This document shows, piece after piece, positions 17,637 to 25,250 of a DNA stretch of 64,000 nt. The translations under genes were made by a program, and so were the position numbers. The number at the start of each line of letters is the position of its first letter. Within the stretch, counting starts at the first letter, position 1. The notes under the pieces are model-generated. The model was not told the DNA's origin. It worked only from the letters and a program-made list of their open reading frames with translations, and made no database searches. This DNA comes from BNWE01 sp964369545 (lineage in GTDB: Bacteria > Pseudomonadota > Alphaproteobacteria > UBA3830), in the NCBI GenBank assembly GCA_964369545.1, contig CAYJFA010000005.1, positions 37,749-101,748 on the forward strand, read 5' to 3'.

Positions 17637-19886
17637 ATGATGTTAAGAAAAGCTCTGAATATTATTAAAGCTACATGTATATTATTGGCATGTGTGTTAA
17701 TTCCGTTATTTATCGGTATAAAATTTATAAAATCTTCGTCTGAAAAAGATGCGTCAAAATGTGTTGACACATTCCTTGAAGACGAAGGAAGTGGGCTTTC
17801 AAAATATATCGGACTTCAATTTGAAAATACTAATAAAGATATTAATTTAATGTTATATGACATTAAACTTAGCAATTTAAGTGATATAAAAAATACTAAG
17901 TCATGTATCGAGTCATTAATATCTAAAAATAAAACCATTGCTGCTATAAATATATATGAAGAGAGTGGAAAGTTTTTATTGGGTTCATCTGCGAATTCCA
18001 GTGAGGCTTTAGATCCGGCTTCGGAGAAAATGAAAAATATCGATGACAAAGTCATTTTTTCAATTGATCAGCTGGAAGACAACAGCATCGTTGTTAAAAA
18101 CATCGTAAAAAGAGAGATGACTTTAGCAGGGAAAAAAGGCAAATACTTTTTTGAATTTATTGTAAAATGGGATCAATATGAAACTTACATGAATGAAATG
18201 AAAGAGGGTTCATTTCCTAGAATGTTTTATATAATTTCTCCGGATTGCCGTCGTTATGTATCTTTAAATTCATTGCCGACCAATGCGAAAAGCAAAAGAA
18301 GTGTTATTGCTCTTGGCCTGCATTTAGTTGAGAAGCTGCAATCTATTTCATTCGGTATATCAAATGTCAATGTTGAATCTAGTGAATTTACTTTATATAA
18401 GGGCGAAATAAAAATTCCTGAACATATGTTGGGAAATAAATTTTATATAATAGTCGCGACAGATGGATCTACTTTTGAAGCACTTGCTAAGCAAATGCTA
18501 GAAAGTATTCCTATTATTGTTTTGATTTTGGTTGCTTCTTGGTTGTTTTTATGCCTCATTTTAGCAAGGTTTTATAATAAGACGAAAGATCGATTGGAAA
18601 TTTCAACTAAGATTTCTGAATCCACTCCGCTTGCAATTGCTATTTTCAGAGCCTCGGATGGCAAGATAATGCGGATAAATTTATCAGCTATGACTTTATT
18701 CAGGATTGATAGGGAAAGTTTAAATACAACGAATTTATGGAGTTTATTTATATATGATGATGATAAACAATATATAATGAATGCGGCTTCATCTAATATT
18801 AATGTTCTCAATTATGAAGTGTTAGCTCAAAGTTTTGGAGGTGGAAGTTTTTGGTCTATCTGTTCTGCAAGCCCTATTAATATAGAAGGAGAGTTGCATA
18901 TAGTTTTAGCTACACTAGATATTAATCGAAGGAAAGAAGTAGAAAAAAAATTAGCTAATAACGCGGCTCTTTTGGAAAACCAAGTAGCAGAAAGAACCAT
19001 TGATTTAGAAATGAAAGCAAAAGAATTAGAAGATTCAAATTTAAAACTTGAAAAAGCTAAGTCTGTAGCGGATGAGGCCAATGCTGCCAAAAGTAAGTTT
19101 CTGACAAATATGAGTAATGAGCTAAAGACGCCTATCAACGCGATCATAGGATACAGCGAAATTTTGCAAGAAGAAGCTTTAGACAGAAAGGATACTGTCT
19201 CTGCAGACGATTTACGAAAAATCATTGGATCAGCAAAACATTTATTATCGTTAATTGATGAAATTTTAGATTTATCTAAAATTGAGGCTGGAAAAACGCA
19301 GCTGTTTTTCGAAAATATCGAGGTTCAAACCATAGTAAAAGATGTTGAAGGTCTTACTATGCCTCTAATTACGGAGCATGACAACTCTTTGTTTTTAGAG
19401 TGCGCTAAGGATATTGGCTCTATGTATACTGATGCGACTAAATTGAGGCAGTGTTTACTTAATCTTTTGAGTAATTCAGCTAAATTTACAGAATTTGGGA
19501 AAGTTACTTTACGTGTTGCGCCTTTAGTAAAAGGTGGTGTAGATTTTGTTGAATTTTCAGTGATTGATACTGGTGTTGGTATTCCTTCTGATAGACTTAA
19601 TAATATTTTTGATCCATTTCAAAATAATGTATCAAAGAAGTCGGGAGCAGGTCTTGGTTTATCATTAACGAAAAAATACACTGAATATTTAGGGGGAACA
19701 ATTACTGTAGAAAGCGAATCTGGAGTAGGATCAAAGTTTGTAATGAGGATACCAAGAATCGCAATGAGCGAATCTAATGAATTTATTGAAGTAAAAAACA
19801 ATAGTACAAAAGATGAAGAGATTATTGACGGGTTTTTAATCGACAAAGAAGATAAAGGCAACTTCGGAAGGAAATCAGATTTATAA
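17637..19886 (+). CDS. Membrane sensor histidine kinase with Asn in place of the phosphoacceptor His
   Basis: A 749-residue inner-membrane protein: membrane helix about 8-28, a sensor region of about 260 residues outside the membrane, second helix about 290-312, PAS domain about 325-430, coiled coil about 435-480, HisKA about 483-550 and HATPase about 590-715. The ATPase boxes are complete: N-L-L-S-N-S-A-K-F-T, D-T-G-V-G-I-P, F-D-P-F and G-A-G-L-G-L-S-L. The H-box, however, reads F-L-T-N-M-S-N-E-L-K-T-P: residue 494 is Asn (codon 19116-19118, AAT) where the family has His. It therefore should not autophosphorylate there; it could be a pseudokinase or ATP-dependent scaffold. No regulator gene adjoins; the next gene is a convergent hybrid kinase. 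Confidence 0.9.
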   Translation: MMLRKALNIIKATCILLACVLIPLFIGIKFIKSSSEKDASKCVDTFLEDEGSGLSKYIGLQFENTNKDINLMLYDIKLSNLSDIKNTKSCIESLISKNKTIAAINIYEESGKFLLGSSANSSEALDPASEKMKNIDDKVIFSIDQLEDNSIVVKNIVKREMTLAGKKGKYFFEFIVKWDQYETYMNEMKEGSFPRMFYIISPDCRRYVSLNSLPTNAKSKRSVIALGLHLVEKLQSISFGISNVNVESSEFTLYKGEIKIPEHMLGNKFYIIVATDGSTFEALAKQMLESIPIIVLILVASWLFLCLILARFYNKTKDRLEISTKISESTPLAIAIFRASDGKIMRINLSAMTLFRIDRESLNTTNLWSLFIYDDDKQYIMNAASSNINVLNYEVLAQSFGGGSFWSICSASPINIEGELHIVLATLDINRRKEVEKKLANNAALLENQVAERTIDLEMKAKELEDSNLKLEKAKSVADEANAAKSKFLTNMSNELKTPINAIIGYSEILQEEALDRKDTVSADDLRKIIGSAKHLLSLIDEILDLSKIEAGKTQLFFENIEVQTIVKDVEGLTMPLITEHDNSLFLECAKDIGSMYTDATKLRQCLLNLLSNSAKFTEFGKVTLRVAPLVKGGVDFVEFSVIDTGVGIPSDRLNNIFDPFQNNVSKKSGAGLGLSLTKKYTEYLGGTITVESESGVGSKFVMRIPRIAMSESNEFIEVKNNSTKDEEIIDGFLIDKEDKGNFGRKSDL

Positions 19887-19907
19887 TTAATCGTACTCTG
19901 ATTTCCT
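19869..19907. terminator. Inverted repeat between convergent kinase genes
   Basis: AGGAAATCAGA (19869-19879) and TCTGATTTCCT (19897-19907) form a perfect 11-bp stem with a 17-base loop that contains the stop codon of the forward kinase. There is no strong T-tract on either side, so this is a weak or Rho-assisted terminator at best. Confidence 0.35.
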
Positions 19908-19932
19908 ACTAGTAAAACATAAAATAATTATC

Positions 19933-22401
19933 TTAAAAAATTGTTGTGTATAACTTTTCAAGATAATTATGATCATCTTTTAATATAGTTCTTAGATAAT
20001 TTGGAACTTCATTTCGATCAAATTGCTTACCGGATAATAGATATAGTTCTGAATATCCGGCGTTTTTGAGTTTTTCAGCTAACTCTATTCCTGTCATTTG
20101 TTCTTTAAGCTCGTTGTCCATTACAATTTTTGTATCTTTAGGATAGTTTACTATCGTATTTAAAAGTCCTATGGAATTGTAATATGTGTCTACCTTTTTA
20201 CCTTTTGTTTTAAAGAAGTCTGCTAGTAGCTCTGCAAAAGGCTCATAGTCATCTAGTATGATCATATCTGCAGGGGACAAATCATCATCTTGTATTATGA
20301 TTGTAGGGACCTGATTTATGAGGCTTTTCGGGAGTATCTTAACTCCTGTTTGTTCAGAAAAATCTAATATAGTCTTATTATTAGTGATGCTTGTTACAAT
20401 AATAGATTGATTTTGAGTATCAGTTCTATTTATGACATCTGCTCCATTAAGTTCTTGGTTTCGAAGCTCGAAATCTGTTAATAAAAATATTTTATCTTTT
20501 TCTTTTGATGAATTTATAAAATTAATTGCATCTTTTCCATATTCAAAATATTTTATCTCTAAATCAGAGTTATATTTTTCTAAAACTTTACCCCATATAT
20601 GGTGAACTGAGGCATCATCATCTAGGACAACAATAACGCTTCCACTTTTTAATTCCAATTCTTTTAAAATCCATTCTGGAGGTTGTGCGACTGGAAATGT
20701 AAGGATAATTGTGGTTCCAGCGTTTTCTTTTGATTCTACTCCTATCTTTCCATCAAAAAGATGTAAAGTATTCATGGTATTCCTTAATCCTATGCCATAT
20801 CCGCCTTCTTTAGTACTTTCAACCGGAATATTGTCTAGAATTTTGCTGAGGAATTCTTGCGGCATACCTTTTCCATTATCTTTTATGGAAATTTTTATAT
20901 TGTGATTCTCTACCAATAAACTGACATCAACAACTCCTTCAGAGTTTGGCAACGCTTCTACTGAATTGTTTATTAGATTAGAAATCATACAACTAAATCT
21001 GAAATAATTACACTTTATAAAAACGAAGTTACTAGATTGATCAAAGTCATAATTGAATTTTACATTTATATCCTTATATTGATATTTTTTTTGTCCTATT
21101 ATTTCAGATAAAGCGAGGTTAACCAACATTTTTTGACTGGTGTTTTGTTCCAGAGAATTACATTCATTTTCATGTTCTTTGTATTTGTGTAAAAGATTAT
21201 CCGCGATATCTCTAATAGTGCCAATAACGCTTCTCAACGCGATGTGTTCTTTTTCAGGGATATTATTACAAGCCTCTGCAATCATACCTAAAGTTGCTAA
21301 CGGAGATCGTATATCATGCGCCATTTGAGATGTAAATTTATTAAATTCTTCTTGGTTCTGTATTTTTAGTTTTTGTATTTCATTGCTGATTTGTAATTGT
21401 TCAGCTTTTTTGCTGTCAGTTCTATCTACAGCAAGCCCTATAACTCCTTTTACGGTATCATTTATTATTAATGGCGCCTTTACCGACAAATAATGTGTTC
21501 CATTAAATTCTTCTTCAACAATTACTTGTTTTCGAGATTTCATAACGCTTTTGCAGCTCTCCCATGATTTTTGATCTAGCTCATAGGCTTTTATATTTTC
21601 TGCAATTTTTGCAAATTCTTTGTTTCTACAAAGGTAGTTTGCGTTTTTATCTATCACGAAAAAATTGACATTCGATACAGCGTTTTTCATAAAATCTATA
21701 ATTTCTTTGTCCACTAACTCTTCGGACACATTGTATTTTTTGTAGCTAGACTGTGCATTTTTTGAGATTTTGTAGTTAAATTGTCGAATATTAGCATATT
21801 CTTTAATTATATAAAGGAATGAAGGAGTAAAAATAATAGGATAAACTAGATTGCTATTTTGAAGATGTGCGCATACATAGGCGCTTTCTTCCAATAAAAA
21901 GTCAACGCTTTGTTGAAATGTTCCATTTCCTTTGCTAGAGGCGATAGTTGCATCTGCTATTATTAATTCTCTAAATTCTTGTATGATGCCGTTTCCATTT
22001 TCATCTCCTTCATAAATTTTATATATTTCTTTTTGCCAAAATTTAAAGTCGTTTGTTTCTAATCCCTTGTGCCACAATTTATATTCATGCTCAATTTCTA
22101 ATTTTGAAAGGCTGGCATGATTGTTTAAGAACCATGAAGTTGAAATGGTTTCATTGGAATATTTTACGAAATCATATAAATAATGCCTATATAGATATGC
22201 AGTATCTGTAACGATAATTTTTTTTATCTTTTTTTTAATGCTGATACTATTTAATGAATTTACAAGTTCTTCAAATCCAGCTCCAGTTTGACTTAAACAT
22301 CCATGTGATATGACAACGTCTAGTGTTAAACTATTCTCTGCTGCTGTTTCAAAAAAATCTGACGCTTCTTTGCTCCATCTTACGCATTTGTTAGTATCCA
22401 T
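19933..22401 (-). CDS. Cyclodipeptide-synthase-like domain fused to PAS, histidine kinase and two receiver domains
   Basis: An 822-residue soluble hybrid kinase. Residues about 25-215 match my recollection of tRNA-dependent cyclodipeptide synthases (CDPS): V-I-S-H-G near S32 fits the G-I-S nucleophile motif, Q-S-V-D-F-L-L-E-E-S-A-Y (164-175) fits the Y-x-x-x-E catalytic helix with E172 kept and Tyr replaced by F168, and Y-P-I-I-F-T-P-S-F-L-Y follows with a Tyr at 197. Then PAS (about 235-335), HisKA with an intact A-H-D-I-R-S-P-L (H362), HATPase (440-570) with N-L-I-N-N-S, D-N-G-K-G-M and Y-G-I-G-L-R, receiver 1 (588-695, D643) and receiver 2 (711-820, D762). There is no membrane segment. GGAGG precedes the start by 9 bases. 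The kinase and receiver calls are firm; the CDPS call is by eye and needs a structure or profile test. Confidence 0.7.
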   Translation of the reverse strand: MDTNKCVRWSKEASDFFETAAENSLTLDVVISHGCLSQTGAGFEELVNSLNSISIKKKIKKIIVTDTAYLYRHYLYDFVKYSNETISTSWFLNNHASLSKLEIEHEYKLWHKGLETNDFKFWQKEIYKIYEGDENGNGIIQEFRELIIADATIASSKGNGTFQQSVDFLLEESAYVCAHLQNSNLVYPIIFTPSFLYIIKEYANIRQFNYKISKNAQSSYKKYNVSEELVDKEIIDFMKNAVSNVNFFVIDKNANYLCRNKEFAKIAENIKAYELDQKSWESCKSVMKSRKQVIVEEEFNGTHYLSVKAPLIINDTVKGVIGLAVDRTDSKKAEQLQISNEIQKLKIQNQEEFNKFTSQMAHDIRSPLATLGMIAEACNNIPEKEHIALRSVIGTIRDIADNLLHKYKEHENECNSLEQNTSQKMLVNLALSEIIGQKKYQYKDINVKFNYDFDQSSNFVFIKCNYFRFSCMISNLINNSVEALPNSEGVVDVSLLVENHNIKISIKDNGKGMPQEFLSKILDNIPVESTKEGGYGIGLRNTMNTLHLFDGKIGVESKENAGTTIILTFPVAQPPEWILKELELKSGSVIVVLDDDASVHHIWGKVLEKYNSDLEIKYFEYGKDAINFINSSKEKDKIFLLTDFELRNQELNGADVINRTDTQNQSIIVTSITNNKTILDFSEQTGVKILPKSLINQVPTIIIQDDDLSPADMIILDDYEPFAELLADFFKTKGKKVDTYYNSIGLLNTIVNYPKDTKIVMDNELKEQMTGIELAEKLKNAGYSELYLLSGKQFDRNEVPNYLRTILKDDHNYLEKLYTTIF

Positions 22402-22477
22402 TTATTAAATCCTCCAATAGTACACTCTAAAATAAAAAAGGTTCCATATTTTGTTCCATAAAAAACAGACAATACAT

Positions 22478-22786
22478 TTATGTGATATGGGAACGATTAC
22501 AGGGTTTTCTTTTGTTCTTGCAAAAAAAAATTAAAAAAGTAATGATCCCCGATGTAAATAAACTCAGAGCGTTCCCAACCACTAACACGTAATCATTACG
22601 AATATATCCATGCATAATCGTAAACATCTGTATAACATTGAATCCAGCAAAGGTTGTGCAGGAAAGACCGCTTGTGTTTTTTGTTTTATATATCTTTACA
22701 GCTTGCGGTATAAATAATATCGCATTTATAAACATACTTAAACCAAACATTAACTCTATAACGCACTTAATATATTCAGTTATCAT
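22478..22786 (-). CDS. PQ-loop / SemiSWEET-type small transporter
   Basis: About 102 residues with three membrane helices and the PQ-loop signature F-I-P-Q-A-V-K-I-Y-K-T-K-N-T-S-G-L-S, the half-size form of SWEET-like sugar and amino-acid transporters, which work as dimers. An ATG at 22828 would add 14 residues but has no ribosome binding site; the ATG at 22786 has GGA about 8 bases upstream and gives the usual family length. It lies 76 bases upstream of the CDPS-like/kinase gene on the same strand and could be co-transcribed with it. Substrate unknown. Confidence 0.7.
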   Translation of the reverse strand: MITEYIKCVIELMFGLSMFINAILFIPQAVKIYKTKNTSGLSCTTFAGFNVIQMFTIMHGYIRNDYVLVVGNALSLFTSGIITFLIFFCKNKRKPCNRSHIT

Positions 22787-23237
22787 TTTTATTTCCGTAT
22801 TATAACAATCCATTACATAGTTGCACATATAATTCGCTTTATAGTTTTTAAGTGATTTTTTGCAAATTACGTTGCACCTGCTCCTTTTTTAAATAAGATA
22901 AAGATTATGTTACGAATAATTGCCTTATCCCATTTTAATAAAAAATATAGCAAACATTCAAGAGAAAACTTTATAAAAATTTACCCCAACAACTTTGTAC
23001 CATTGTTGCTGTAATTTATAATAGTGACTATTCATTCAAAGTTATTTATATCCATAACAAATCAATAAATTATAATATATAAAGATATTCATTTATAATA
23101 ATCAAATTTAGTAAGTGAATCACTTTTAAGTATTATACTATACAACTAATTATAAACGAAACAACGCCAAAAAGAAATAATTTGTTAATGTATCTATAAG
23201 AAAATTATAGTTTTTATTTGTATTTGGAAAATTAAAA
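22787..23237. other. Gene-free stretch upstream of the biotin operon
   Basis: About 450 bases of very AT-rich DNA between the divergent PQ-loop gene and the biotin operon. I find no convincing reading frame, tRNA or strong hairpin. Several TATAAT-like words occur on both strands, as expected of such composition. The only element worth naming is a BioR-box-like decamer near the right end, listed separately. Two-way promoters must lie here. Confidence 0.5.
23190..23199. promoter_or_regulatory. BioR-box-like site upstream of the biotin operon
   Basis: GTATCTATAA, 38 bases before the first start codon, matches 9 of 10 positions of the alphaproteobacterial BioR operator as I know it (TTATMKATAA). 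BioR is the GntR-type biotin repressor that replaces the regulatory role of BirA in many alphaproteobacteria. In DNA this AT-rich a near match may arise by chance; the position is what makes it worth noting. No bioR gene is in the window. Confidence 0.3.
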
Positions 23238-23918
23238 ATGTTGCAAAGTATTAAAAAATCAGGTTTTATTTTTCATCACGGTTGGGGATATGACAATTCG
23301 TATTGGGAAAACATTGTCCAATTGTTTGTTGATTACCGCTGTGTTTTTTATGATGTTGGATATTTTGAAAATAATTTATTCGAGCCGCATGAAGGTATGT
23401 CAGATATTTCGTGGATAGGGATTGGTCATTCTATAGGATTTATAAAATTATTAGAAAAAAATCGTACAGGTAAAATAAAGTTATCAGCTGTTGTCGGAAT
23501 TCAATCGTTTGTGAATTTTTTAGGCAATAATACTAAATTAAACAAAAATAGGTCTATGATTTTAGAAAAAATGATATCCGCATTTAAGGAGTCGCCTATT
23601 GAGGTATTACAGGAGTTTAGAAAAAATTGCGCATTTCCTAATATTAATTTTAATCAAATTAATGTCGATCTGCTGTTACAAGATTTGGAGATGTTAAAAT
23701 TAAATTTTTTGATTCCTAATGATTTAAATACTTTAATTATTGCCGGTGAAAATGATCCTATCGTAGATAACTTATTGATAAAAGACAATTTTTTAGATGA
23801 TAATAAAATAAATAATTGCAGTGTAAAATTTATAAATTGCAACGGACATACTTTAGGATATGATAATCCGAAAGCTGTGTATAAATGTATTATGAATTTT
23901 ATAGAAAATGTCATTTGA
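23238..23918 (+). CDS. Alpha/beta hydrolase, probable pimeloyl-ACP methyl ester esterase (BioH-like role)
   Basis: A 226-residue cytoplasmic hydrolase. The oxyanion segment H-H-G-W-G-Y-D-N-S-Y-W is near residue 14, the nucleophile elbow is G-H-S-I-G (Ser near residue 64), an acidic residue follows in A-G-E-N-D-P-I-V near 175, and the catalytic His is in C-N-G-H-T-L-G near 204, so the triad looks complete. It overlaps bioC by 11 bases as first gene of the biotin operon, which strongly suggests the job of BioH: removing the methyl ester from pimeloyl-ACP. It is diverged from classical BioH, and the family of esterases in this role is varied (BioH, BioG, BioJ, BioK, BioV), so I do not give a symbol. 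Confidence 0.75.
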   Translation: MLQSIKKSGFIFHHGWGYDNSYWENIVQLFVDYRCVFYDVGYFENNLFEPHEGMSDISWIGIGHSIGFIKLLEKNRTGKIKLSAVVGIQSFVNFLGNNTKLNKNRSMILEKMISAFKESPIEVLQEFRKNCAFPNINFNQINVDLLLQDLEMLKLNFLIPNDLNTLIIAGENDPIVDNLLIKDNFLDDNKINNCSVKFINCNGHTLGYDNPKAVYKCIMNFIENVI

Positions 23919-24645
23919 TAAATTGACTGGCCTTAATTTCGGAAAAGCTGCGAAAACGTACGATGAATCTGCGATATGTCATAAAGAAATCGCTAGTAAA
24001 TTAATGCAATTGATTTATGAATCGATCGAAAATGGAAACTTGAGTATGCCAAGCAATATTTTGGATGTTGGCGCAGGAACGGGGTTGCTAGCAAAGGAAA
24101 TTTTAAAATTTTTTAAAGATACATCCATAACTTTAAACGATATTTCAAGCGAAATGCTGGATGTTGCTGCAAGGAAATTTCAAAAAATCAATTTTCTGTA
24201 TGGAAATGCTGAAGCAATAGATTTAACGGAATATGATATGGTAATTTCAAGCATGTCATTTCAGTGGTTTAAGGATATTGATTTTTTTGTAGAAAAATCA
24301 TTGTGTTACTGCAAAAATATTGCGTTTTCTATGCCGATTTTGGGTACTTTTTGTAATTGGTATGAATTATTAGATAAATTAGGATTGAAATCTCCGATAA
24401 AATATAAATCAAGAGATGAAATCCTGTCTTTTTGCTGCTCACTTGATTCATCCTATAAAAAGTTTGATGAAAAAAAATATGTTATGAATTTTAATTCGGC
24501 AAAAGATTTCATGAGATATCTGAAACTTATTGGAGCTAATATTTCTGGATATCAGCATAATATTGATTCAATAAAAAAATTAGTGAACATTAAAGATCCT
24601 TTGCAAGTTTCCTATAAAGTTTTTTTTGCGATCCTCGGGAGATAA
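23908..24645 (+). CDS. bioC: Malonyl-ACP O-methyltransferase
   Basis: A 245-residue SAM-dependent methyltransferase that masks the malonyl carboxylate so fatty acid synthase can build the pimelate moiety of biotin. The N-terminal N-F-G-K-A-A-K-T-Y-D-E-S-A motif is the BioC signature, the SAM-binding loop is I-L-D-V-G-A-G-T-G near residue 50, and the conserved I-S-S-M-S-F-Q-W segment occurs near residue 115. It overlaps the upstream esterase gene and is separated from bioD by 2 bases. Confidence 0.93.
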   Translation: MSFDKLTGLNFGKAAKTYDESAICHKEIASKLMQLIYESIENGNLSMPSNILDVGAGTGLLAKEILKFFKDTSITLNDISSEMLDVAARKFQKINFLYGNAEAIDLTEYDMVISSMSFQWFKDIDFFVEKSLCYCKNIAFSMPILGTFCNWYELLDKLGLKSPIKYKSRDEILSFCCSLDSSYKKFDEKKYVMNFNSAKDFMRYLKLIGANISGYQHNIDSIKKLVNIKDPLQVSYKVFFAILGR

Positions 24646-24647
24646 TA

Positions 24648-25250
24648 ATGAAATTTTGGATTGTCGGAACAGATACAGATGTTGGAAAGACAACGGTTTC
24701 TTCTTGGATTTGTCTGCATACTAAATATAGTTACTGGAAACCGATTCAAACAGGGTGCGATAGTGATTCGCTAAGTGTCAGAAAATTATCAGGTGCTGCA
24801 GTATATCCAGAAGCATATCAATTCAAAAATCCGTTTTCTCCTCATTTGGCTGCTGAAAAAGAAGGGATGACTATTAATACATCTAACATTACAATTCCCA
24901 TCTGTGAAAATTTATTAATTGAAGCTGCTGGCGGGTTGCTGGTACCACTTAATAAAAAAGAGTTTTATATAGATTTCATAAAACAAACAAAGTTACCAGT
25001 GATTTTGATTGCAAGATCATCTTTAGGAACCATAAATCATACATGTCTTAGTGTTGAAGCTTTAAAGAATCGAAAAATCGAGTTATTAGGTATCATTGTA
25101 AATGGAGAAAGGAATACCGATAATGTCAAAGCTATAGAAAAATATTCTTCAGTTAAAATTTTAGACGAATTGGATATAATAAAAAATATAAATAAAACAA
25201 ATCTTTATGAAAAAAAACTTGCGCAACAATTGAAGGATTTATTTAAATGA
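24648..25250 (+). CDS. bioD: Dethiobiotin synthetase
   Basis: A 200-residue ATP-dependent enzyme that closes the ureido ring of dethiobiotin from 7,8-diaminononanoate and CO2. The P-loop G-T-D-T-D-V-G-K-T-T is at residues 7-16, the Y-W-K-P-I-Q-T-G segment follows near 30, and E-A-A-G-G-L-L-V-P is near 88. It is a little shorter than the usual 220-230 residues. The stop overlaps bioA by 4 bases (ATGA), so the two are coupled. Confidence 0.95.
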   Translation: MKFWIVGTDTDVGKTTVSSWICLHTKYSYWKPIQTGCDSDSLSVRKLSGAAVYPEAYQFKNPFSPHLAAEKEGMTINTSNITIPICENLLIEAAGGLLVPLNKKEFYIDFIKQTKLPVILIARSSLGTINHTCLSVEALKNRKIELLGIIVNGERNTDNVKAIEKYSSVKILDELDIIKNINKTNLYEKKLAQQLKDLFK

